Assembly (NCBI GenBank): GCA_964422615.1
Contig: CAYRBJ010000005.1
Span: forward strand, 42,552 to 106,551
DNA: 64,000 nucleotides
Source: DATLWN01 sp964422615
Lineage (GTDB): Bacteria; Pseudomonadota; Zetaproteobacteria; Mariprofundales; Mariprofundaceae
Direction: 5' to 3'
Made by a program: the position numbers and the translations under genes. The notes beneath the pieces were generated by a model, which saw nothing but the letters and a program-made list of their open reading frames with translations, ran no database searches and was not told the DNA's origin. Shown piece by piece: positions 36,067-44,849 of this stretch (position 1 is its first letter; every line of letters starts with the position of its first letter).

Positions 36067-37008
36067 ATGCGTCCGACAACCTTGCCTAGCCTGATCCTTG
36101 TTCCGGATGGATTGATTTCCGACGAGCATGGCACATACGTGTCGCATCCGGCGCTACAATCCGTATCCTCTCGGTTGAGCCGGTCCCGGAAGCTGTGGGC
36201 AGTTGCCCCTGCCATGGCTCCGATCGAATGGTATGCGACATTGATTGGTGCTGGTCAGGGGGCATCCGGGCTTCTGGCCGCGGCCATGGGTCAGGGGGTA
36301 CCGGGCGAGGCCCGCCAGAGCTGGCTGGTTTCACCGTTTGCCGGACGTCTGGGGCGGGATGCCGTGCACATCATGCCGGGAGAGGCGTTCATCTGGGACG
36401 ATGACGACACGCAGTGGCTGGCAGGACTGTTGCAGCCATTGCTGGCCGGGGATGGGTTCACGCTATTGAGCCGCGATGGCTGCATGCTGGCAGTGACGGA
36501 GAATCCGTGGGATGCAAAGCCTGCAAGCTTCGCGCAGGTGGCCGGGCATAGGCTGCCCAACCGGCATCCGGAAGGTGCTGATGGCGGCCGCCTGATGCGC
36601 CTGTGCGCCGAGATGCAGATGCTGCTGGCCTCGAAGCCGTCGGTGCGTCGGAAGGCCGCCGGCTTGCCGGCGGTGATGGGCGCATGGCTGTGGGCGCCGT
36701 CCGCACTTCCGGCCGCACCAATAGAGCGCCCGCGCGTGATTTCCGATGATGCACTGATTCGTACCTGCACTGCCGGAGCCGAGTTGCCGGTGGCCATCCT
36801 GCGGGCGGTGCAGGTCGAGGCATGGCTGGCGCATCAGCCGATGCCGCGCCACTGGCTGCTCGGCGGGGATCGGCATGCGGTGCTGCTGGATATGCGCTCA
36901 TGGCCGGGTTTCGGCCGTCATGCGTGGCAACCGCGACGCCCCGTCTCCCGGGCGGAGCTGAACCGGAGATTGTACCGGTTGTCCGGCTATCAGGGGCACG
37001 CGGCATGA
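36067..37008 (+). CDS. RpfE-type / COG4255 protein preceding recJ
   Basis: A 313-residue soluble protein of unknown biochemical role. The region LPNRHPEGADGGRLMRLCAE through GLPAVMGAWLWAPSA resembles the RpfE-type conserved family found next to recJ in Xanthomonas and other Proteobacteria, some of whose members are annotated as phosphoglycerate-mutase-like. The identification rests on remembered motifs plus position. It overlaps recJ in ATGA and follows thrC by 12 bases. Confidence 0.65.
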   Translation: MRPTTLPSLILVPDGLISDEHGTYVSHPALQSVSSRLSRSRKLWAVAPAMAPIEWYATLIGAGQGASGLLAAAMGQGVPGEARQSWLVSPFAGRLGRDAVHIMPGEAFIWDDDDTQWLAGLLQPLLAGDGFTLLSRDGCMLAVTENPWDAKPASFAQVAGHRLPNRHPEGADGGRLMRLCAEMQMLLASKPSVRRKAAGLPAVMGAWLWAPSALPAAPIERPRVISDDALIRTCTAGAELPVAILRAVQVEAWLAHQPMPRHWLLGGDRHAVLLDMRSWPGFGRHAWQPRRPVSRAELNRRLYRLSGYQGHAA

Positions 37009-38711
37009 ACGGCGACGGGCTACCCGATCAACTGACCCTCCGTGGTCGGCGCCTGGCATGGCGGCACCAGCCACTGTATGCCGACGATCCCCTTGCAGCC
37101 TGGCAGGGCCTGCTGGCCAGCCGCGGCCTGAGCGAGGGCGATAGCTATTTCACCCCGCGCCTGGCCGATCTGCCGGATCCCGACGGCATGCGGGATATGG
37201 CGAAGGCGGCCGGTCGTCTGGCGACGGCTATTGCGGATGCGGAACATATCCACATCTTCGGCGATTTTGATTGCGACGGCGTATCCGGTACGGCGATCCT
37301 GGTCGAAGCCCTGCAAGCCGCCGGCGCCCATGTGACGTCGTCAATCCCGCATCGGGCCGATGACGGCCATGGCATCGGCGTGGAACCGGTCGGCCAGGCT
37401 CATGCCGATGGCGCCACGCTCGGCATCAGCGTCGATACCGGCACCACCTGTTTCGAGGCCTGCCGCGAAGCGGGCAAGCTCGGCCTGGATATGATCGTCA
37501 CCGACCATCATCTGCCGGACAACAATCTGCCCCAGGCCTTCGCCCTGCTGAATCCGTCGCGCGCGGATTGTGGATTTGCGGGCAGGCTGCTGTGCGGCAC
37601 CGGCGTGGCCTTTTTCCTGCTCGTGGCGACATGGAAACGGCTGAAGCAGGTGGGACAGTCCCCGGCATTCGATCTGCGCTGTCTGCTCGACCGTGTCGCC
37701 GTGGCGACGGTGGCCGACGTGATGCGCCTGGACGGCGTCAACCGCATCCTCGTGCATCACGGCCTGCAGCAGTTGAACGCGGAGCCCTCCATCGGCATGG
37801 CGGCTTTGCTGGACGTTGCCCGCGTCAAATCGGCGATCACCAGTGAAACCATCGGTTTCCACATCGCACCGCGCATCAACGCCGCCGGACGCATGCGCCA
37901 CGGTGAGCAGGCGATGCGCCTGCTGTCCGCCACCGATGCGGCCGAGGCGGCGCAGCTGGCAGCGGCGCTGGATGAGAGCAATCGCCAGCGACGGCAGGTG
38001 GAGGCTGAGGTGTTCAGACAGGCGGAGGCGAAGCTGGCCGGCTCCCCGGTGCTGGCGGTCTACGATCCATCCTGGCATGCCGGTGTCGTCGGGCTGGCAG
38101 CCGGCAGGCTGGCGCGCAAGCATAACCGGCCTGCCGCCGTCGGGTTTGTCATGTCGGATGATCGCATCCGCGTATCATTGCGCGGTCGCCCCGGGTATCA
38201 CATCGGTGATCTGCTGAATGCTTGCAGCGACGTGCTCGAGGGCTTCGGCGGTCATGCCGGGGCCGGCGGCGGCACGGTGCGTCCCGGTGCCTGGCAGGGT
38301 TTCGTTGACGCCTTTGCCCAGGCCGTCGAGGTTCAGGGGCGTGATGCCGCTCGTCATCCGGAACTCGCCATCGACGGCGTGCTGGGCCTGAACGCACTGC
38401 ACGCGGGACTGGCCGAGCGTCTGGCCCGCTTCGAACCGTTGGGACAGGGGAATCCGCCCTGTCAGTGGATGCTGCAGCAGGTGCAGGTCGTGGACCGGCG
38501 TGAGATGAAGGGCGGCGTGGTCAGGCTGAGGCTGCAGCAGGCGGTCAGCCGCAGCGCTCCGCTCGCGGCCGTGGTGTTCGGCATCGGGGCGATGGACGAG
38601 GCCCTGCGGCCGGGCGGCACGCTGTCGGTCGTGGGCCAGCTGCAGCTCGACGACTGGCGCGGCAATGGTGCAGTGCAGTTCGTTGTCGAGGATGTGCTAG
38701 GCGGGGACTGA
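37005..38711 (+). CDS. recJ: Single-stranded-DNA-specific exonuclease RecJ
   Basis: A 568-residue 5'-3' exonuclease used in recombination and mismatch repair. The DHH-family motifs are present: FGDFDCDGVSGTAILVEAL, the VTDHHLPDNNLP motif (DHH), and SVDTGTT. A DHHA1 region has GFGGHAGAGG, and a C-terminal OB-like domain follows. ATG 37005 overlaps the preceding stop (ATGA), and the N-terminus then starts at the normal family position. Confidence 0.96.
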   Translation: MNGDGLPDQLTLRGRRLAWRHQPLYADDPLAAWQGLLASRGLSEGDSYFTPRLADLPDPDGMRDMAKAAGRLATAIADAEHIHIFGDFDCDGVSGTAILVEALQAAGAHVTSSIPHRADDGHGIGVEPVGQAHADGATLGISVDTGTTCFEACREAGKLGLDMIVTDHHLPDNNLPQAFALLNPSRADCGFAGRLLCGTGVAFFLLVATWKRLKQVGQSPAFDLRCLLDRVAVATVADVMRLDGVNRILVHHGLQQLNAEPSIGMAALLDVARVKSAITSETIGFHIAPRINAAGRMRHGEQAMRLLSATDAAEAAQLAAALDESNRQRRQVEAEVFRQAEAKLAGSPVLAVYDPSWHAGVVGLAAGRLARKHNRPAAVGFVMSDDRIRVSLRGRPGYHIGDLLNACSDVLEGFGGHAGAGGGTVRPGAWQGFVDAFAQAVEVQGRDAARHPELAIDGVLGLNALHAGLAERLARFEPLGQGNPPCQWMLQQVQVVDRREMKGGVVRLRLQQAVSRSAPLAAVVFGIGAMDEALRPGGTLSVVGQLQLDDWRGNGAVQFVVEDVLGGD

Positions 38712-38722
38712 ACGGATCCGCT

Positions 38723-39799
38723 TCATCGTGCCGGGTAGTCCGTGTAGCCCTTTTCCCCGGGGGTGTAGAAGGTATCGAAGTCCGGTTCGTTCAGAGTAGC
38801 GGACGCCTTCCAGCGGGCGGGAAGATCCGGATTGGCCAGGAACTGGCGCCCGACCGCGATCAGATCGCCCTTGCCGGCCTCAAGGTCGCTTTCGGCCCGC
38901 TCGGCGTCGTAGCCTCCCGAAAGGATCAGGGTGCGCTTGAACAGGCGCCGTATGGTGGTCTTGATGCTATCCGGCACCGTAGGCGCACCCATTGAGGAAT
39001 GGTCGACGATATGGAGATACATCAGTCCCAGGGCATTGAGTTGCTCCGTGAGGTAGGCGTAGTCTGCCTCCATTCCGTCGTATAGCGGCATGTCGTTGAA
39101 TACGCCAAAGGGCGACAGACGAATGCCGACCTTGTCCCTGCCGATGGCGTCGATGGCGCCGGTGGCGACCTCCAGTACAAATCGGGCCCGGTTTTCGATG
39201 GCGCCGCCGTATGCGTCGGTGCGGATATTGGTGTTGGGACGGATGAACTGTTCGAGTAGATAGCCGTTGGCAGCGTGCAATTCGATGCCATCAAAGCCCG
39301 CGGCAATGGCGTTTCTGGCCGCTTGCACGTATTCCTGTTTTGCATGCTCGATATCCTCTGCGCTCATGGCCGTAGGCACCGGATGGGGCTGCGGTCCCTC
39401 GGCATCCGTGTACATCTCGCCGGCGGCGGCGACCGCCGATGGCGCCAACACGTGCGCCCCTGCCGGCAGATTCAGCGAATGACCAATCCGACCCGTATGC
39501 ATCAGCTGCATGAATATCTTAGCGCCGCCGGCATGTACGGCATCGGCGATGGGGGTCCATGCCTCTGTTTGCGCCTCGGAGAAGATGCCGGGGATGCGCG
39601 GATAGCCCAGGCCGTTCGGCGACGGAGAAGTGCCTTCGGTGATGATGAGGCCGGCGGAGGCCCGCTGCATGTAGTACTTGACCATGAGGTCATTGGGAAC
39701 ATTGCCGATCGCCCGGTTGCGCGTCATCGGCGACATGACCAGGTGGTTCTGCAGCGTAAGGCCGCCGAGGCGGTAGGGTGTATAGAGGATGTCTCCCAT
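38723..39799 (-). CDS. NADH:flavin oxidoreductase, Old Yellow Enzyme family
   Basis: A 358-residue FMN-dependent ene-reductase. It has MSPMTRNRA (FMN-contacting Thr), IFMQLMHTGRIGH, HAANGYLLEQFIRPNTNIRTD (with the substrate-binding His/Asn pair), NRARFVLEV and VGRQFLANPDLP, as in NemA and xenobiotic reductases. The natural substrate is unknown; related enzymes reduce activated alkenes and electrophiles. It converges with recJ and is divergent from the cNMP-domain protein, leaving 213 bases with no clear promoter match. Confidence 0.92.
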   Translation of the reverse strand: MGDILYTPYRLGGLTLQNHLVMSPMTRNRAIGNVPNDLMVKYYMQRASAGLIITEGTSPSPNGLGYPRIPGIFSEAQTEAWTPIADAVHAGGAKIFMQLMHTGRIGHSLNLPAGAHVLAPSAVAAAGEMYTDAEGPQPHPVPTAMSAEDIEHAKQEYVQAARNAIAAGFDGIELHAANGYLLEQFIRPNTNIRTDAYGGAIENRARFVLEVATGAIDAIGRDKVGIRLSPFGVFNDMPLYDGMEADYAYLTEQLNALGLMYLHIVDHSSMGAPTVPDSIKTTIRRLFKRTLILSGGYDAERAESDLEAGKGDLIAVGRQFLANPDLPARWKASATLNEPDFDTFYTPGEKGYTDYPAR

Positions 39800-40012
39800 G
39801 TTCGAACTCCCAGGGTGAGTGGTATGTGCCGTTACCCTGTTGCAACCTTTCCGCGGTCGCCAGTGCAGAAAGTCCTACCAGCATTTACCGTCTCATGATG
39901 AGCCCGGTGGGTGAACCCACGTTTGACACCATGCGCGGCGGGGTCCACCTTCGTCAAAGGGAAGGACGATGGAATCGATATCACCTGATCACGGCGCCAT
40001 GCGGGGCCGGGC

Positions 40013-40477
40013 TTGAAACGGGCCCGTGTCGAACTGCTACAGTCCATGCCGATCTTCGGCGGCATCAGCAGAGAGACGCTGGAGTTCCTGATCGACCTGG
40101 CCTCGCTCCATCATCTTGAGGCAAAGGAATACTTCTTCCATGAAGGCGATGAAGCCACCTCCATGTTCGTCATCGAGCGGGGCAAGGTAGTGGTCAGCAA
40201 GCGGTGGAACGGCAGGCCGCATCCGATCAGGCATCTCGGCCAGGGGGACTGCTTCGGCGAGATGGCCCTGCTCGACCTGTATCCCCGCAGTGCGTCGGTG
40301 ATCGCCGAGGAGCCGTGCGACGCGATCGAACTGAGCCAGGACATGCTGCTAAAGCTTTTTCAGCACGATCTCGAACAATTCACCATTTTGCAGATGAATG
40401 TCGGCCGGGAGATCAGCCGCCGCCTGCGCACCGCCGATCACCAGCTGTTCAAGGCAAGGTTCAGTCCCAAGCATTGA
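40013..40477 (+). CDS. Cyclic-nucleotide-binding-domain protein without HTH
   Basis: A 154-residue stand-alone Crp-type domain. LLQSMPIFGGIS begins the fold, FHEGDEATSMFVIERGKVVV forms the roll, and GDCFGEMALLDLYPRSASV is a well-conserved phosphate-binding cassette (Glu plus Arg-Ser-Ala), so cAMP- or cGMP-type binding is credible. There is no DNA-binding domain. A TTG at 40013 is used because the conserved N-terminal segment includes the later Met (ATG 40046). This is the second HTH-less cNMP protein in the window; unlike the one at 13726 it keeps the ligand-contact residues. Confidence 0.75.
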   Translation: MKRARVELLQSMPIFGGISRETLEFLIDLASLHHLEAKEYFFHEGDEATSMFVIERGKVVVSKRWNGRPHPIRHLGQGDCFGEMALLDLYPRSASVIAEEPCDAIELSQDMLLKLFQHDLEQFTILQMNVGREISRRLRTADHQLFKARFSPKH

Positions 40478-40642
40478 AGCGGGTTGTCGGTGTGAGGTGA
40501 CAACGGACATGAAAGCCGTACGGCAGAAGGTCATCCCGCAACTCTGGGTCGATAAGGAAGCTTGGCTGGTGGCTTGATTTGCGTCGGCGTATATGTACCT
40601 TGCTGTTCCCCCCGCATCGGGGTGTGACGACTGGAGTGAGCA

Positions 40643-41774
40643 ATGAGCATCGAAGACCAGATTGCAGGTTTCCGCACGCGGGCCGAGGATTTCTCGGAGC
40701 GGATCGAAGCGCTGCGGAGGTCTCTTTGACGTCGAGGCCAAACAAGAGGACCTGCGCGAGCTGAACGCGCGCATCGAGGATCCCGATCTGTGGAACCATC
40801 CCGAAGAAGCCCAGAAACTGATGCAGGAGCGCACGCGCCTGGAGCGCATGCTGAAGACCTTCAACGATGCCAGGAACAAGCTCGATGACCAGAGCACGCT
40901 GTTCGAACTGGGTTCGGAAGAGGGCGATACCGATTCCCAGATCGAGGCGGTGCAGGGCCTGGGCGAGGTCGAGGCGGTCATCAACAGGCTGGAGCTGGCG
41001 CGCATGCTCGGCGGCGAGAACGACGCCGAATCGGCCTTTCTCGACATCAATGCCGGTTCCGGCGGCACCGAGGCCCAGGACTGGGCGGAGATGCTGCTGC
41101 GCATGTACCTGCGCTGGGCCGAGAAGAAGGGCTACAAGACCGAGCTGATGGAGTGCACCGCCGGTGAGGAGGCGGGCATCAAATCGGCGACGGTGTCGGT
41201 CAAGGGCGAGTACGCCTACGGCTATCTGAAGGCGGAGATCGGCGTGCACCGGCTGGTGCGCAAGTCTCCGTTCGATTCCGGCAATCGCCGGCACACCTCA
41301 TTCGCTTCGGTATTCATCTACCCGGACATCGAGCGTGAGATCGAGATCGACATCAACGAGGCCGATGTTCGTACGGATACCTACCGCGCCTCGGGTGCCG
41401 GCGGACAGCACGTGAACAAGACCGATTCGGCCATCCGCCTGACGCATCTGCCGACCGGCATCGTCGTGCAGTGCCAGAACGACCGCTCACAGCACAAGAA
41501 CCGCGCCACGGCCTGGAAGATGCTGCAGGCGAGGCTGTATGAACACGAACTGGAGAAGCGCAATGCCGAGAAGCAGGCGCTGGAGGATACCAAGACCGAC
41601 ATCGGCTGGGGGCATCAGATCCGTTCCTATGTGCTGGATCAGTCGCGCATCAAGGATCTCCGGACAGGCATGGAAACGAGCAACACTCAGGCCTTTCTGG
41701 ACGGCGATATCGATGATTTCATCACGGCGCAGTTGATGGGAATGCGGCGCGGGAGCGACGATACGGAACATTAG
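40643..41774 (+). CDS. prfB: Peptide chain release factor 2, with programmed +1 frameshift
   Basis: Two frames joined as 40643-40726 and 40728-41774, about 376 residues. The first frame encodes MSIEDQIAGFRTRAEDFSER and eight more residues, then meets TGA at 40727-40729. A +1 shift at CTT-TGA-C continues with DVEAKQEDLRELN. The body carries the tripeptide anticodon SPF (SPFDSGNRRHTSF) and the catalytic GGQ (SGAGGQHVNKT). RF2 reads UAA and UGA, and the frameshift autoregulates its level (known). GGAGTGAG precedes ATG 40643. Confidence 0.96.
40716..40730 (+). promoter_or_regulatory. Programmed +1 frameshift site of prfB
   Basis: GGAGGT, two bases, CTT, then TGA followed by C. The anti-Shine-Dalgarno pairing just upstream of the slippery CTT and the weak TGAC stop context are those of the classical RF2 site. 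The codon before CTT is TCT where E. coli has TAT. Confidence 0.95.
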
Positions 41775-41818
41775 GCCGCCGGTCATACCATAAGTCTTTA
41801 TTTTTACATGGAAAACGC

Positions 41819-41824
41819 TATAAT
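41819..41824 (+). promoter_or_regulatory. -10 box of the sspA promoter
   Basis: A perfect TATAAT in the 90-base gap after prfB, 40 bases before the sspA start. The -35 is weak in a T-rich stretch. Confidence 0.5.
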
Positions 41825-41864
41825 GCGCCGCCCGCTGTGCAGCAGCGGTCTTTTGGAGGTTTTG

Positions 41865-42458
41865 ATGATCAAGCTTTTCTCGAGCCCGACCAGCCCGGAC
41901 TCGCACCGCACCCGCATTGTTCTGGCCGAGAAGGAGCTGCCGACCAAGATCATCGATGTGGATCCCGAAAACCCGACTACCGAGCTGTTGCAACTGAACC
42001 CGTATGGGCGCCTGCCGACGGTGGTCGATCGCGACATCGTGTTTTTCGAGGCTTCGGTGGTCTGCGAATATCTGGACGATCGCTATCCGCATCCTCCCCT
42101 GAAGCCCGGATCACCGGCCGAACGGGCACAGATGCGTCTGGCGGTGATGCGCATCGAGCAGGAGCTGTATCCGCTGTACGACAGCATCGAGCGCGCCAAG
42201 CGAAAGAACGACCAGATGAAGAAGCTGCGTTCGTGGTTGGAAACGCTCGACAGCTATCTGGCACGCCAGGATTACTTCGTCGGTGAGACCTATTCGCTTG
42301 CCGACGTCACCATCGCACCCATTCTGTGGCGTCTTCCCTCCCAGGGCGTCGATACCTCCCGCATGCGCAATCTCGAGCGCTATATGAAAAAACTGTTCGA
42401 GCGTCCGGCATTCGAACGTTCGCTGAGCGAACACGAACAGATGATGCGGGAGCACTGA
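41865..42458 (+). CDS. sspA: Stringent starvation protein A (GST-like)
   Basis: A 197-residue glutathione-S-transferase-fold protein. The N-terminal thioredoxin-like domain (MIKLFSSPTSPDSHRTRIVL; LNPYGRLPTVVDRD; FEASVVCEYLDDRYPHPPL) is followed by an all-helical domain. SspA binds RNA polymerase and modulates acid and starvation responses; it lacks GST activity in E. coli. sspB, its usual partner gene, is not next to it. GGAGGT (41855-41860) fixes ATG 41865. Confidence 0.9.
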   Translation: MIKLFSSPTSPDSHRTRIVLAEKELPTKIIDVDPENPTTELLQLNPYGRLPTVVDRDIVFFEASVVCEYLDDRYPHPPLKPGSPAERAQMRLAVMRIEQELYPLYDSIERAKRKNDQMKKLRSWLETLDSYLARQDYFVGETYSLADVTIAPILWRLPSQGVDTSRMRNLERYMKKLFERPAFERSLSEHEQMMREH

Positions 42459-42576
42459 GCCACGCCATCCTGCCGCGACTTGTCGACAAGGCCGTTGCCG
42501 CCCAGAATCGCCCCGCCCGCGACTTTGCCAAATCGATCGTCGAACGATCAATAATAAGCGATAAGGAGCAGTGACC

Positions 42577-43122
42577 ATGAAAAGATACCTTGTGCTGATG
42601 GCCGGAATTCTGATGGCCGGAACCGCCATGGTGCCGGTGGCCCATGCGCAGCAGCCCTATGTCGGCGCCGGCATCGGCGTGTTTTCGCTGAATCCGGGTG
42701 CCAGCAACGATTCCGCCGTCGGTGCCTACCTGCAGGCCGGCAATGATTTCCAGCCCTATCTGGGTGGCGAAATCCGCGTCGGCACCACGGACAGCGCCAA
42801 CAACAGCGCCAAATTGAACTGGTTCGTCGGGGTCTATCTCAAGCCGAAATACGACGTCACCCCCGATCTGACCCTCTACGGCCTGCTCGGCCTGACAACG
42901 ATGCGCACCACCTATACCTCGCAGACCACCAACCGTTCGCAGGGAACGACGAAGACAGATTTCAGCTTCGGTCTGGGTGCCGATTACTGGGCAGCCAACC
43001 AGTACACGGTCGGTTTCGAGTGGGTGCGCTATGAGAGCCGGGCCGATACCACGACCAAGAACACCAACTTCGGCGGCCTGAATATCGACAGCTACGTGCT
43101 CGATGCCAAGTATCATTTCTAA
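42577..43122 (+). CDS. Small outer-membrane beta-barrel protein
   Basis: A 181-residue protein. A signal peptide ends PVAHA; the mature part is a predicted eight-strand OmpA/OmpW-size barrel (repeated strands such as YVGAGIGVFSL and LNWFVGVYLKPKYDV) ending DAKYHF with a terminal Phe. The specific role is unknown. AAGGAG (about 42562-42567) supports ATG 42577. An intrinsic terminator follows. Confidence 0.8.
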   Translation: MKRYLVLMAGILMAGTAMVPVAHAQQPYVGAGIGVFSLNPGASNDSAVGAYLQAGNDFQPYLGGEIRVGTTDSANNSAKLNWFVGVYLKPKYDVTPDLTLYGLLGLTTMRTTYTSQTTNRSQGTTKTDFSFGLGADYWAANQYTVGFEWVRYESRADTTTKNTNFGGLNIDSYVLDAKYHF

Positions 43123-43162
43123 GAAATGAGAACCCTGGCACGTAGCGACTGATGCGATGACG

Positions 43163-43190
43163 AGGCCCGCCGGCAACGGCGGGCCTTTTT
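43163..43190 (+). terminator. Intrinsic terminator
   Basis: AGGCCCGCCG pairs with CGGCGGGCCT around a GCAA tetraloop, followed by TTTT. It ends the outer-membrane protein gene and overlaps the last bases of convergent arfB. Confidence 0.9.
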
Positions 43191-43602
43191 ATTCGCTGAC
43201 CGGTTTCCTGAGCGTCTTCACCGCGCTGCGTTTTGCCTTGCTCTCCAGCCGCCGCTGTTTTGCCGCCCGGCTGGGGCGTGTCGGCTTGCGTCGTCTGGGC
43301 ACGGTGGTGGCGTTGCGGATCAACGCCTGCAGCCGGGACAGGGCATCATGGCGGTTGCGCTCCTGACTGCGGAAGCGCTGGGCCTTGATGATGACGATGC
43401 CGTCGTCACTGATGCGCCGGTCGCGGCTGGCCAGCAGCCGCTCCTTGTAGGCCTCGGGCAATGAGGAGGCGCGAACATCGAACCGCAGATGCACGGCCGT
43501 GGCCAGCTTGTTGACGTTCTGGCCTCCCGCGCCCTGGGCACGGATGGCGTGCATCTCGATCTCGTCATCGGGGATGGCGAGTTGGGCGGAAATCCTCAGC
43601 AT
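43189..43602 (-). CDS. arfB: Alternative ribosome-rescue factor ArfB (YaeJ)
   Basis: A 137-residue peptidyl-tRNA hydrolase that rescues stalled ribosomes. It has the GGQ motif (QGAGGQNVNKL) and the long basic C-terminal tail (TRPSRAAKQRRLESKAKR) that enters the mRNA channel. There is no codon-recognition domain, which separates it from RF1/RF2. The start ATG at 43602 gives the usual N-terminus (MLRISAQLAIPDDEIEM). Confidence 0.93.
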   Translation of the reverse strand: MLRISAQLAIPDDEIEMHAIRAQGAGGQNVNKLATAVHLRFDVRASSLPEAYKERLLASRDRRISDDGIVIIKAQRFRSQERNRHDALSRLQALIRNATTVPRRRKPTRPSRAAKQRRLESKAKRSAVKTLRKPVSE

Positions 43603-43704
43603 GTCCGTACTGTAACAGACCCAGACGCCGACCGGGCTTGGCAATTCGGCCTGTTGGGGCAATGATTGGGGAAACATGGCGTTAGGCGCCGCAGGGAGGA
43701 AGCG

Positions 43705-44166
43705 ATGTCCGAGATTCACATGCTGATTCCGAAGAAGGACAGGCCGGTGTGGCCGGATACGGCCGACGTGCTGCCGGTGGAAGCGGCCGACATGGTCGGA
43801 ATCCCGCTGCTCGGGTGGGTGGCGGCGGGTCAGCCCGTCGATATGTTCGAGCATCAGGAGCGCATCTCCGTGCCGGCGACGATGGTGCGCAAGGATTGCT
43901 ATGCGCTGCGCGTGCGTGGCGACTCGATGATCGACGACAATATTCTCGACGGCGACGTCATCGTGGTCGAGAAACGCTCCTCGGCCGAGAACGGCCAGTC
44001 CGTGGTGGCGATGATCAATGGCGAGACCGTCACCCTGAAGAAGTTCTACATCGAGAAGGACGGCGTGCGCCTGCAGCCGGCCAACCCGGAGCTCCATCCC
44101 ATCTATCTGAAAAACGAGGAGATCCAAATCCTCGGCATCGTCATGGGCGTGATCCGTACACCTTAA
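43705..44166 (+). CDS. LexA-like S24 peptidase lacking the DNA-binding domain
   Basis: A 153-residue protein equal to the LexA C-terminal autoprotease. It has a cleavage site Ala41-Gly42 (GWVAAGQPV), nucleophile Ser74 (RGDSMIDDNI) and Lys112 (TVTLKKFY), with spacings close to E. coli LexA. The N-terminal winged helix-turn-helix is absent, as in UmuD, but no umuC follows and the sequence resembles LexA more than UmuD. Start ATG 43705 has GGGAGGAAG upstream, so this is a true short gene rather than a missed start. It could be a LexA paralogue acting through dimerisation. Confidence 0.75.
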   Translation: MSEIHMLIPKKDRPVWPDTADVLPVEAADMVGIPLLGWVAAGQPVDMFEHQERISVPATMVRKDCYALRVRGDSMIDDNILDGDVIVVEKRSSAENGQSVVAMINGETVTLKKFYIEKDGVRLQPANPELHPIYLKNEEIQILGIVMGVIRTP

Positions 44167-44172
44167 CCATGC

Positions 44173-44385
44173 ATGGCTATGGTTTGTAAGAAGCCACATC
44201 TTTTACGTGGTGAGGCACTCAAAATCAGGGCCGAAGAACTCGGCGCTTCTATGAATGAACTATGGAACGTTCATGATGTCATGTCGGAACCTGAATTGCA
44301 GCGCCGCGTCCTTGAAGCAGATCGCTCTCGACACGAGTCCAAGTTTTGGATAGTTGCTCTTGTATCCGCTCTATTGGCTCAGTGA
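44173..44385 (+). CDS. Small hypothetical protein
   Basis: A 70-codon frame six bases after the LexA-like gene, encoding a charged protein (ALKIRAEELGASMNELWNV) ending in a short hydrophobic stretch (FWIVALVSALLAQ). Base composition falls to about 48% GC by eye, below its surroundings, which suggests recent acquisition or relaxed sequence. No Shine-Dalgarno is evident. Coding status is doubtful. Confidence 0.35.
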   Translation: MAMVCKKPHLLRGEALKIRAEELGASMNELWNVHDVMSEPELQRRVLEADRSRHESKFWIVALVSALLAQ

Positions 44386-44474
44386 TTCGTGTGCTATAGC
44401 TGTTTGGGTTGCAGTGGTTGCCGGTAAATAAGCTGCGAATCTAGCCGTCCTGTCGTTCAATCTGAGGAACGCGC

Positions 44475-44515
44475 CCGGGGTCGGGACGAACAATTCCGTC
44501 CCGTACAGCGCCCCG
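44475..44515. other. Two-tier hairpin in non-coding stretch
   Basis: CCGGGG (44475-44480) pairs with CCCCGG (44510-44515), enclosing CGGGACG (44482-44488) paired with CGTCCCG (44497-44503). There is no T-run. It lies in the 214-base gap before the LapA-domain gene, which otherwise shows nothing. Confidence 0.45.
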
Positions 44516-44599
44516 GTGCGAAACCGGCTATAAGCAAGGGGATGACCACCGCTTGCCCGGCTGTTGATGCGCCGGGGAAGAGGGCAGGAGGCGCGTTCA

Positions 44600-44818
44600 A
44601 TGCATTCCATGAATTACAAGCTGATTCTCATCCTCGTTCTTTCCGGTCTGACGGTGCTGTTTATCATCCAGAATGTCGTCGTGGTCGAGGTCCGCTTCCT
44701 GTTCTGGTCCATCGCCATGTCCCGATCCCTGTTGATGTTCTTTCTGATCGCCATCGGCATGATCATCGGGTGGCTTTTGCATAGCTTCTTCATACGTCGC
44801 AGGGACCGTGCCTTTTAA
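44600..44818 (+). CDS. LapA-domain (DUF1049) inner-membrane protein
   Basis: A 72-residue protein with two membrane helices (ILILVLSGLTVLFIIQN and RSLLMFFLIAIGMIIGWLLH) and the family segment QNVVVVEVRFLFWSIAMSR, followed by a short basic tail. In enterobacteria LapA works with LapB on LPS assembly; no lapB is visible here. AGGAGG (44587-44592) fixes ATG 44600. Confidence 0.8.
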   Translation: MHSMNYKLILILVLSGLTVLFIIQNVVVVEVRFLFWSIAMSRSLLMFFLIAIGMIIGWLLHSFFIRRRDRAF

Positions 44819-44849
44819 TGATCCCTGCTTTGCTTAAAACAGCGTAAAC

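Noticed and set aside
36822..37004. Upstream extension of recJ into the RpfE-type gene
   Set aside because: The RecJ fold begins normally after ATG 37005, which has ATGA coupling to the previous stop.
43610..43625. CTGT/ACAG-like sequence before the LexA-like gene as an SOS box
   Set aside because: The arms are only one base apart instead of eight, so it does not fit a gammaproteobacterial LexA box.
43603..44199. N-terminal extension of arfB antisense to the LexA-like gene
   Set aside because: ArfB has a normal start at 43602; the extension is the complement of a confident S24 peptidase.
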